DNA from: Lytechinus pictus
Taxonomy: Eukaryota; Echinodermata; Echinoidea; Temnopleuroida; Toxopneustidae
Assembly: GCF_037042905.1 (NCBI RefSeq)
Contig: NW_026974141.1
Location: forward strand, 767,001-831,000
Direction of reading: 5' to 3'
DNA: 64,000 nucleotides
The position numbers were made by a program, and so were the translations under genes. The stretch's first letter is position 1. Every line of letters starts with the position of its first letter. A model generated the notes under the pieces. It saw only the letters and a list, made by a program, of their open reading frames with translations, did not search any database and was not told the origin of the DNA. Below are positions 11,207 to 23,600 of this stretch, one piece after another.

Positions 11207-14200
11207 GTATTGTGATACATTTCATGTTGTGATTTATGTAATGAACCTCGAATTATTGAAAAATTAATCAGTTATTCTATTTCGTGTCAAAATGTTCGTG
11301 TTTGTCATTCTGTGTCGTTCCAAAGAGTCGTACCATCTGTGTAATTGGTTCATGTGTGTTGTTGCATGTTCAACGTAGCCGGAACTGTGACCTATGGCTA
11401 CGCCTACGTACCGGGCCGGGCGCCGGTACCGGTGTAACGCCACCAGCACGCGACTGCTCTGTATCTGGACTTCGGATTGGGGCGCTAATGCAGTTTCGCA
11501 CCGGCCGACTTTGAGACGAATTTCGGCGCTAGTGTAGTTTCGCACCTCCCCGTTTAATGGTTTTCAAACATGTACAATCTCACCCTAAATAATTTACAAC
11601 CTAAAATACTTGCATCTGAGCCTCCAAAGTCCAGTAGAAGTTGAATATTTGCCGTTTTGACACTTTTTTACAAAGTTTTACACCTATTTCGGAATCACTC
11701 GGTCGCTTGATCAAGCTCAGCGCTGCACATAAGCAGTCGGTATGCGTACAGTACGTACCACCTAGTGTAGTGCAAGAAGAGCGAGTTTTCTATGGTATCT
11801 TCAAAAAGATTTTTTCCCCTCTTTCAGCTTGCACCAAGTATTACGGTAGTGGTTGTGCAGAGTGGTTGATGTGTGTGGGGTGTGCGTGTGTGTGATTTTT
11901 TGAATGAAATAAGAAATGTGAAAAATGTGAATACACGTAGATTTAGCGATGAAAATAAGCTGAAAGAGGGGAAAAAAATCTTTTTGAAGATACCATAGAA
12001 AAACTCGCTCTTCTTGCACTTCACTAGGTGGTACGTACTGTACACGTACCGACTGCTTATGTGCAGCGCTGAGCTTCAAGCGACCGAGTGATTCCGAAAT
12101 AGGTGTAAAACTTTGTAAAAAAAAAAAGTTACAAAACGGCAAATATTCAACTTCTACTGGACTTTGGAGGCTCAGATGCAAGTATTTTATTTTTAGGTTG
12201 TGAATTATTTAGGGTGAGATTGTACATGTTTGAAAACCATTAAACGAAAACGGGGAGGTGCGAAACTACACTAGCGCCCGAATTTCCTTACCAGTAACTG
12301 TTCATCTGGATGTGTACACTGCTGGACCAATTGGTATGAATGCAGCGGGTGAGAGAGGGCACGGTGATAAGTCGTATCGTAGGTAGCTCTTTTCGATCTT
12401 TGACTTTGACTTGTTGAACACCTCTCTAACTTGGAAATGTTAGTGATGTTCACAAATCATATACAATGATATGAGCAAGTACCTCAATCACAATCATGGT
12501 CAATATACCCACCGCTTTTACCGAATATATCGGAACGCCCGGCTGTATGATTAATGATGGGGTGACCATAAAATTTGCGCACATTTAAAAAATTATCATG
12601 ATTTTGAAGTTGATTTTCAATCAATTATTTCTCACAGTTCACACTAGACAGCTGGCAGCCGTCTGTTTCGAGGAGTTTTTTAACATTTTTTTGTTTTTTA
12701 AATTTCTCCTCATACACAGACGGCTCGCTAGCGTGCAGCCACCATTAGGGGACTTGCAATGCAAAATCCCCCCGTCGGGGCTATTCAATTTTTGTCTTTA
12801 ATGGATAAAAATTTTGAAAATTAACGCGACCAAGATGCAAATTAATATTTCCTCTTGGCATTAATTGCCAAAAAACGGAGAAAAATCAAGTTAAAAGGAA
12901 CAAAAACAGTGACTTACCTCGGCTGTCGCGCAAATTCACTTCCCCGTTTTATCCGATCTTAAGTACATAAACATATTGCCATTGAGTCCCCTGTACAGAT
13001 CGCGCTAGAACTTCGGTCTCTGTATTTGGTGAGTGAAGCCAACGGAGTTCAGCTGAACAACCAACATAACAGAGACCGAAGCTTTTGGTCTAAGTTCACA
13101 CAAACTTAATCAAAATCATAAATACCAGACGAAAGGCAAGATCCCAAAGTCAAATTGCTTGACCGAATTATAAAAGTAAGTTCATGAAGTTAGAGAACCC
13201 TGTAAGTAGAGGCGCACGGCCAATATGGGAGACTCTCCAATAGGGGAGACAATCTCCCACATTGGAGACTTGCTTTGCAAAAGGACAAAAGAAACAACAC
13301 AAACAAAAGCATGATTTTTTCCACCCAAAATTTTGTCTCACTGAGGTCAGAAGCCCATTTGGGAAAGAGTTCCATATGCACCCCCCACCAAAAATAACAA
13401 AAGATTGTTGAGACTTCCGGTTCGTTCACTTCAGATTTTTCTATCATTTTTTTACTGTTGCTTACCTTAGTTGGGACTCGAACTCACCTCCTTTGATCTG
13501 CAGTCAAGACCTTTCCCGCTATGCTAGCGAGTAGCGCTGATACCGGAAAGGGTATTTTTACGATTATCAGCCGATAGTTCGACTAGTCTTGACTCGCAGA
13601 CCCTTTACTGACTAAATAAACCGATGTCTATGGACAATTACACGCACAAGATCTCGCTCGAAATTTACCCCCATTTGTTTTGTGTGTGATTGACAACAAA
13701 AATCCTTATCAAAACAAAAGTAGATGGTGAATTTTTAAAGTAGAAGGTGAAAAGGGGTAATTTTTCATGAGGAATCTCCTTATATCACATTTTTATTTGC
13801 CACCAAGGTAATCCTTTTGCAGCAAATGTAAGCAAAGGAAATTGGTCTCCAAAACTGGAGAAGTCCTGTCTCTGAAATTGGATACCCAAATTCTTTACAA
13901 AAGTCTCTGATATTGGAGATAATCTCCCACATTGGAGACAGTCTCCAATATTGGCCGTGCGCCTCTACTGCCTGTACCTGTCAAAACTCAAATCAAGGGT
14001 TTCGCTGGTACTGCGATCTAAAAATTCCATGGCGATCGACTAGTGCGCGCTCGGCTGAAAAAGTTTCATAAAATAGTGTGACCTTAATTTGCGCACGATC
14101 GTTTTGCAAAGCTCGACAAACGAAATCAAGCTGATGACAGACAAACTTAGGTAAGATTATCAGATTGAAAATGCCATAAATTCGGTTGGTATTACAATTT

Positions 14201-14575
14201 ACTTATTTGGAGAGCTCTGCTTGCAAACTGGCGATTTCTTGATGTTGTCGAAAAGTTCGGATTTTCTTGGAGCGTACGCAAATGGTAACAAAATTTGCCG
14301 AATTTTTGCCAATATTTTCACAAATTGAGATCAAGAAAATTACCAAACAGTAATTTTGAGTCGCTTTTTCTGTTGGCAATATCAGTTTTTCAAGATTTTA
14401 ATTAGAAATTGAGATATTTGACTGTGCGCAAAATTAGGCAGAAGCGGATCTAGAGGGGGGGTTGGGGGGTTGCAACCCCCCCCCAAAAAAAAAAATCCGG
14501 GGACCATTTTTTTAAATCTTATCTTTTTTTTAAAACTTGTAATTTTATTTTATTCTATTTCTATGTATTTATTTC

Positions 14576-14612
<37 letters not shown>

Positions 14613-17600
14613 TCTTTTTTGGGGGGGGGGGGGGGGTTGGGCGAACAACTTAATTTTACAAATTTTCATGGGGGTTAATTTGGCAACGACCTCTATACCA
14701 AAAAGAGTGGTGTTTTAGATGCAAGAAAACGCCATTTTCACACACAGATTTTCAAAAAATTTCCCTACTGTGGGAGGGGGGACACCCCCCTCCCACACCC
14801 TCCCCCCTCGCTCGCTCCGCTCGCTTGGACTCGGTCGCTACGCTCCCTCGCATACCACCCCAACCCCCCCTTTATAAAAAGCTGGATCCGCCCCTGTTAG
14901 GTAATGGCTAACGTGTGAATTAAGGGTCACACCACCATAGCTATTCTTGACTAGGCCTTACGACGTACAGTGGCAAATTGTATAGAACGGATAGCGGTGT
15001 GTTCAACGCTAGCGGGCGTGTACATTTTGCTTATTACATGACGTCATCCAGCCACTGCCGAGAGCCAATTTATGAATGAAAATATAGTACTTAAGCATGC
15101 GCAGTGCAAGCCTTCCATTGCCCCACACAGTATTCCACCAAAACAAGTGTGCAATTCCCTATCACCTCGTACCAAAATCGACCTAAAATTTCACTTTCCT
15201 ATATTTTATATGAATTATGAGAGGTTTTCTCGGAGGATCTATTTTCTCACCAATATGGCCCAGGTAAGCGAATTTCGATTACTTCTTGCTTTTCTGTCAA
15301 AATCTTACGAATTAGCGTCGATATGGCATCGTGTTCGTTGGAGTTTGTAGAGTATCGCAACGTGTACAAAGTCAATTAATTTCCGGGATTTTCCTACTCC
15401 AAAATTTTGCTCTTTGATGGGGGAAAAAGGTAGAAATAATAAAGATAAATTTATATCAAATAAAATCAGCCTACCACCTTTCCAAAAAAATATGCCGGAA
15501 AATAGCGAAATTTGATGACAAACAGATGATCAGGATCAGCCATGTTCTTCTTCGATCGCCGTCAGCGCAGCTGAGCGTACGAACGTGCCAGCCAATAATT
15601 AGACAATAAGTCTGTTACTTAGGCTTAAGCTACATGTATAAGTAAAATAAAATTTGTAAATCTACAGCATAAGCAACTCCTTCAACCTTTTTTTTGGATA
15701 AATCATTTGAAAATCAAACTTTGTCCATTGTTTTGCTTATCAATTATTTTTTGTTACGTCCTCTGTTTATTGTATTTTTTGTGTGGAAAAGTTGATAATT
15801 GATAATTGAAAAATTGATAAATAATAACATAACTGAATGAATAACAAATTCGATATTTAATCTTTGCAGGTTCTTTCAGGTGATTCTGTGGTTATCCGGG
15901 AACAGCCAAGAAACGGACCTCCACCAGAAAAACAGATCAGTCTGTCTAATATAACTGCCCCCAAACTAGCGCGTAGAGCACTTCCAAATACTGAAAATTC
16001 ACTACCAACAAAAGATGAGGCAAGTTCATATCCTTATTGTACTGCTTCTAAGTTCTAAGTGGCATTGGCTAACATTGACTTGACTTTTAAAATATCTGTG
16101 TCTGTGATGTGTTGTGAAAAGAAAGCCTGAAGAAAATTGCACCTGAAAATCATTATTTAGTGCGTGCTTAAAGAAAGTGAAAAATAACTTTCCTGGAAAA
16201 TGCATCCCAATTCGGTAGAAAGTAGCAATGGTGTAATTATCCGAACTTGTTGAAATTGATGAAAACTATTTGGTGAATAACATTGTGATAATGAATTCTG
16301 ATGGCAATATTTTATCCTCAAGAGGCATTGGTCGTTTTCATTTCATTTCATTTTTCATACTTTTCTTTGTACAGCCGTACGCATGGCAGGCTAGGGAGAT
16401 GCTACGAAACAAACTTGTTGGCAAGCAAGTCTGTTATGTGGTAGAATATACGGTCCCAGGATCAGGAAGGGCTTATGCTTGTATCTACATTGGCAAAGGT
16501 GTGTATTCAGACTAACCATTTGCTTGTGTTTCACAAAGCTGCAGGTGATTACAATTTTGCCGTAATTATTACCGTTTAGTGGAAGCGCCGTGGTGTAGCG
16601 GTTCTGACTCGCCTTGTAATCAGAGGGTCGTGTGCTCGAATCCCACCGTGGCCTGGCATCCTTTGGCAAGGCGTCAATCCACACTTTGCCACTCTCACCC
16701 AGGTGCTAATTGGGTACCAGTAGGAAACAACCGTCATTGTGGTTGGTTTAGCAAGTGTGCGCCTAACAGGCTGCTTGAAATGCTATGAATCCAGTGACCG
16801 GGTAATAATAATTGTGAAGCGCTTTGAGCAGTCGTAGATTGATAAAGCGCAGCGGCTATTATTATTATTTTGTAATACAGCATTGTTTTTTTTTCATTAA
16901 AAGAAAAAAACTATACTTTTTATAGAAAATTGTATAATTTTGAATACCGTCCCATATAATTTTGAATAAAAGTGATGAGAACAACAAAAGTTCCATGAAT
17001 CATCAATCTTGTGAGCATTTCATGAAAAGTTAAGTGGTTTTCACAGACAAAATGTTAATAAGCTACAACAAATCCTTGCATCTGATTGGCTTAGAGCAAA
17101 TAAGTCAGTAAAAATCACTGAACTTTGATGAAACACTATCCAGGGTCCCGTAACACAAAGGTTAGCGATTAATCGTACGCTTGATTTTTACGATTGATTG
17201 TACATTGTAGTCAGTGGAATCAATCGTAGAAAACTGTTCTACGATCATCCTGGTCATATGTATTGTTTTTGTTTTTTTAGATACAAGTGGAGAAAATGTG
17301 ACAGAAGCCCTTGTCTCAGAAGGTTTGGTGGAGGTTAGAAGAGGAGGAATCAAACCCAGCGAGTAAGTAGTATTTTTATCAAATCCTAAATCCGGGCTTA
17401 AATTAATCCAAGATTATCGAATGTCATGGCTGTGCATACCCTTAATCCTAAAAAGACTGGGTCTTTTTGACATCTAAGAAGACTGGGAGGGATGCTGATT
17501 CAGCCCCCCCCCCCTCCTTACGAACCGGGTCTGTCGATTCTGATGAAAATCGTAAAGTGTGTTACCGATGGCATTTATAATAAACAAACTGTAAGCTTAA

Positions 17601-20600
17601 AAATCTGATTATGAATTAATTATGCTAATTTATGCATGAAATCTAAAGTTTGCTCTAATTCAATTGAATTCATGTTCATCAATACCCTTGACGTCATGAA
17701 TACCTAAATTTTATTTCAAAAATTATTCAGTGTAGCAGGGATTTCAATACTATTTCTTTATGCAGTTTCACTGCAGTGGAAAATCCTTACTAATAAAATG
17801 TACAATTTCATTCAACTTTGTCTTGAGTTTTCTTTATTTTTTATTGTATCATATTGTTTGAAAGCATTTTATCTTTAATCCTTGTTAATATTTGCAGTGA
17901 TCAGACTCGATTGTGTGACCTAGAGGATGCAGCAAAGGCTGCCGGGAAGGGGAAGTGGGCAAAGGAGCAGTCTCCTGATGCTATTCGTGATATTAGTTGG
18001 ACCACTGAAAACCCTCGTCATTTGGTGGACTCACTCCATCAGAAACCAGTCGATGGTGAGATTAGAAGAAAAGTTCCTCATTCATTCATGGGGGCATGGT
18101 GGTCTAGCGTTTCTGACTCTTGTCTTTCAGTCAGAGAGTCGCGGGTTTGAATCCCAGCATTGGCTTGTTCTCCTTCCACAAGACATTGTGCTTCACTCCA
18201 CACAGAGGTTGTGAATAATTACCGTTGAGCTTGTATTTCTTGAATGCACAATGCTTGAAACTGCAGCTTGAGCTTTAAAGGGGAAGTTCACCCTGACAAA
18301 AAGTTTATTGTAAAAATAGCAGAAAAAATAATAAAAAATATTGCAGAAGGTTTGAAAAAAATTCATCAAATAATTAAAAAGTTATTAGAATTTCAATTAT
18401 TTGATTTGTGACGTCATATGCGAGCAGCATTCCTACATAGCGAATGGTAAAAAATCAATGAAATGTCATTTTCTCAGAAAATTGAAAATAGTTTTCACTG
18501 TACCTTTTGTATATCAATAGACAAATCATTTCACACCCGATCATGAATAGAAAACAAAATTAAGTCATCAGGAACCATACAAATTTTGAAATTCACGCAT
18601 TTTATATTACACAACACATGAGGCAGCTGCTCGTTTATGACGTCACAAATCCAAAACTTTGAAATCTAATAACTTTCTTACTCTTTAATGGATTTTCCTC
18701 AAACCTTCACCAATATTTTTTATTATTTTTTCTGCTATTTTTACAACAAAGTTTTCTTCAGGGTGAACTTCCCCTTTAACTGGTGTATAGATGTATAGAA
18801 GTAGAGATGTGTGTAGATTTATCACATAAGATATTGAGGGATAATGCACATGGGAGTTCTAGGGTTGATATTTGTTAATGTTTGAACAATGAAGATGGGT
18901 CATTTATTGGACATCCTGCATTGTAGTACTTAAAACTTTCAATGAACTACAACTGCCACATATTGAAGCATGCCATGACTTGACAATCGCTCTTTGATTT
19001 TGCATGCGATACAATTGAGAAATTAGGCATTATTTTGTGATACAGCATATTAACTGGTTATCTGCGAATTGATGAATTCAAATGAATCACTTAAAAGTCA
19101 ACTTGATGTTTTGTGCTTTTAGCGTGGACCCCCCCTTCCCCCCACATTTTAAACATTCTCTTATATTTCAAGTATAGTGGGTAGAACTTAGGAACATTGA
19201 AGGATGTAATGTACTTTATCACTGATATCATTTATCTTTCCTTTCATTTTCTACCTTGCCTTCAATAGCCGTTGTGGAGCATGTCCGGGATGGGTGTACT
19301 CTTCGTGCCTTCTTGAAACCTTCCTTCCAGTATGTCACTGTTATGCTCTCTGGAATTAAGGTAAATTTTCTCTTTCTTCGTCTTTCTCACCTCTCTCCCT
19401 GTCTGTCTTTTTTTTCTTTCTCTCTCATTCTCACACACATATGCACTCTCTATTTCTCTTGCGCTCTCTCTTTCTCTTTGTTGTAACGTTGGTAGAACTA
19501 TTACAAACCCATTTTGTTGCCCTAGAATAGCCTTGTTGAATACATATAATTGTGTAGTCTCAAAATAGATTTTTTTTCATGAATACATCCCATCATTTGT
19601 GCTTTTTACTAGTTATGGTGGTATAACAGGTCAAGCTAATGCATTGTATCAAGTCTTTGCTTGCCTGAATTGACTATCATAAAAATTATGATCATTCCCT
19701 AGCATGCATGTGCTTCCATTTGAAAGTGGTACATTTTAATATAATAATTAATATATTCCATAGTACTGCTATGAAAATGCCGAGTATTCATATAAAGATG
19801 AATATTTTCATGCAACAATTTAATGTAACAGGCAAAGAATCAGACACACATGAGCAAATGACCAATGCTCTATGATGAGTTGCGCCCTGGGGATTTTCTT
19901 GCATACCGTCCAGGTTTACGGCAGCATTAAGTCCCTCAGATGTTTGTCATGTGATCGTGTCATGTGACTGTATCATGTGATTGATACATCAAGTGCACAG
20001 GGGCCATCTGAGAGCGACGTACGTGTCTCCATTCTTACTGCTAGGTATATTGCTTTCTCCACTGAATGAGGAACGCATATCAGAATATATACATGTTTAT
20101 ATCCTACATAGATTGAATCCTGTATAGTGATTGGTTCAAGTAGCATCATGTGACCGAATATATTTCAACTATGATGTTGCGTGACGTCAGACCTCGATAT
20201 ATTTTTGGATATACCAATATTCTGACGTCATTATTTCACAAAACTGGATATCTCGGCGCACCGGCTTGCGCGCTCTCTCTCCCGGGCGCGCAAGTCCAGC
20301 GCGATGCGTCAGCGCAGACACTAATCTGCGTTCCGCTGAGCGCGGTGGCTCGGAGAAAAGTAGATAATTCAAAGTAAGTAACAGGACTTTGCATGCTCAG
20401 CGCATAGATTTTGGTTATAAATTATTTAAAGTAGGATATAAAACAAATATATCAGGCGTTTCATTCTAAAGCATAGTGGGAATTATTAATCCTCGGTTGG
20501 ACTGGCAAAACTACTATATTTCCCTCGGGGCTTCGCCCCTCGGGGAAAAATAGTAATTGCCAGACCAACCTCGGATAAATAATTCCACTATACTTTCTCA

Positions 20601-23600
20601 AAGCCTGATATATTTGTTTAATGTAGGGGAGGTGCAAGAAAATTGTGCCACTCTGTGCTTATTGGATTTTGATCTTTTCACATTCAAATTTTGATAACTG
20701 AGTTATTGCTTTCATTGTCACTACGGTACCTTTCATTTCTTTGATCTCCTTGGAGCATCCATGCAATATGAAAATGTACTTGAGAAAGAATTCTACAAAA
20801 TGTGAAGATTGAACTGTTATTTTATTGAAATTTGTAGCTGTAGGGTGTGGATCCACTCTGTGTGGCTCAAATCACCCAAAATTTCATTCTGCTAATATTT
20901 CTTGCATAATCGCTATTATTTTTAAGTTACTTCTCTTTGTATACAAATCTCTCTATAACCTAGCCCCAAAATACTTGTCTGATTGTTTAGAAATTTATGT
21001 CCCAGGTAGAAAAACTAGATCCTCTGAAGACCCACTTGAATTAACATATCCAACAAAAAGAAAACAGACCGGAGATAGAACATTCACCGTTGCATCCTCA
21101 ATGGAATGGAACAAACTCCCTCTCACAATAAGACAATCCCCAACAATTGAGTCCTTCAAGAAGTCCCTTAAAACCCTTTTGTTCTAGGCAACTGCCTTCA
21201 TTTAATATGTCATTCTGATTTTTGTTTGTATAAATAAGTTAAATGAAATTGAGTGCTTTGGGCCATGTGGGAAAAGCGTGTTATAAATGTTGAGTATTAT
21301 TATTATTATTCTTACTTAACTATAGTGTCCCATGTTCAAAAGAGAAGGGGATAAAGAAGTTGCAGAACCGTTTGCAGACCAGGCTAAATTCTTCACCGAA
21401 AGCAGATTACTCCAAAGAGAAGTCAAGATAATTTTGGAGGGGGTATCAAATCAGAATTTCCTTGGAACCGTCTTGCATCCTGTTAACGTAAGTATCATGG
21501 ACACTGTATTAAAATCTAAGCTCACAGGATTGTGTTCTGATATTAAAACTTAAAGGAGAATGAAACCCTTGAAACCAGCTGAATCCATATCAAAGAGAAA
21601 AATCAAAGGAACACATTGTTGAAATTTTGAGGAAGATTGAATGAATAATAAGAAAGTTATGAGCATTTGAATATTGAGATCACTAGTGCCATGTAGATCC
21701 TCCCATCGGCAATGCGACCAAGATCTGTGATATCACACACGTACAACTCCCTCATTACTTTAGTACTTATTTCACTTATATTCTCACTTTTATAGAGTCT
21801 ATCACAAGGTGAGGTGTTCTCTTTATGAGATGACAAGTACAGAGGTTTCACAACATTATATCATTGATGAATCGTTTGTCATATGATTAGAATGAGCAAA
21901 AAGAAATGTTTTGGGGTATATTTTCAGTGTCCAAATGGGAGAGTTGTACGTGTGTGACATCACAGATCTTGGTCGCATTGCCAATGGGAGGATCTCCATA
22001 GCATTAGTGATCTCGACATTCAAATGCTCATAACTCTTTTATTGCTAGTCCTATTTTACTCAAACTTTTGTTGATCTTATTTTTTGATTTTTCTGCTTTC
22101 ACAAAAGCTAACTTGCTCCAAGAGTTTCATTCTCCTTTAAGTCCAAACTTAGGTTTAACCCTAGACCGAACAAGATATTCAGTCCACACTTCTCCGGAAT
22201 GCAAGGTTTCATCTTACTTCTTCAATCTTTGTTTTATGCAAACTAAGAAATTCAAGTGATCTGAGATACATTGTTTTAAAACACCTGCCTGGAAATCTCC
22301 TATTGCAAATGCAATGTACGAAGCTCAGTTCTTGTTTCCTCCTTTTTAAAATAGAATATGAACATTGCTGAGTGCTTGCTTCGTGATGGTTTTGCTCGCT
22401 GCGTAGATTGGAGCATGGGACTAGTCTCTTCTGGAGCGGACAAACTCAGGGCGGCAGAAAAGTGAGTTTTTTTTACACCAATAAATGGAAGGAAAATGAG
22501 TTTTTCAAGTACTATCTAGTAGTTATTAGTGGTAGTAGTAGGGGTGGTGATGGTGATGGTGCAGAGGAATTAATAGTATACAAATAGCGAATAGGCATGA
22601 GTGCGATGGTGCGAGATTTCGCATGAGGTGAAAGAAAGATGCTCTATTCAACGAGGCGTTAGCCGAGTTGAATAGAGCGTCTCTTTCTTTCACCGAATGC
22701 AAAATCTCGCACCATTGCACGAATAAGAATATTCGCTATTTGTGTTGTACAACGCCTCGGAAGTTAGCGAAAATATGAAAAAACAAGAGTTTTTCCCTGC
22801 AGTAATCTATGAAAAGGGAGCAAAAAAATCGAAAGCGAAAAGCAAAATCCCACAAGCGCACATGACCTTGGGCAGCAATGCGCATTGAGCCGGCAGGCTT
22901 ATACGCGTATCGCACCTTCATTTTACTGAGCGCAATGAATTAAATCGTATTGTGACGTCACCTCCTAAAGCCGTGCAACGGTACATTTTGGATGGTACGT
23001 CTTGTGTGCAACGGTACGAATGTTTGACATTCGGCCTCTCATTTGCTCGCGTACAACAAGCTAAGCAGGCGTTGTACAATATGCATTATTTACTCAAACA
23101 ACAAGGTGATACTTTGGTGTGTAGTCCACATATGATATTTTTTAATTAAGGAAATGAAGGAGATTTTTCTTATTAAAGCCCAAGGCCCGAATAGCAAAAT
23201 TCATGAAAAAGAAATGGATATGTGCACATAGCATATACTGGGTAAGATAGTATACAGGTCAGCAAACTTTTAATTGAAGATGATATACATGTACATTGCA
23301 GTACACTTTATCTTGGGTTAGTACATAGTGCAACATACTGGCCCGAATTCACAAAGGTGGTTTTGAAAACCCACGGTTGAGTCCATGGTTTATGCAGATT
23401 TCCTGTATAAATTACACTTAATTTAGCGCGTATCGGGCGCGTGTATAAAACATGTCCAATGCTGATGCGCGCTTTTGTCACAGTGCGCCAAATTGACGCC
23501 TGTTACCATGGTTATATACGCTATTTTATTCATGAGTCCACTGTTTGAAGAGTGGACTCATGAATAAAAACAGTGGACTCATGAATAAAATAGCGTGAAT

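Noticed and set aside
11801..12181. A 126-residue minus-strand open frame
   Set aside because: It lies entirely within the inverted arms of the foldback element and has a mirrored counterpart on the + strand (11641-11895). No family similarity and no splice context.
16580..16660. tRNA gene
   Set aside because: Boxes A and B are present but the acceptor and anticodon stems do not close, and the sequence continues into a SINE body with (ATT)n tail. The same applies to 18088, 31953, 41134, 44606 and 48441.
20130..20400. CpG island promoter within intron 6
   Set aside because: The CG-rich patch is short and there is no exon or open frame linked to it. Kept only as a low-confidence feature.
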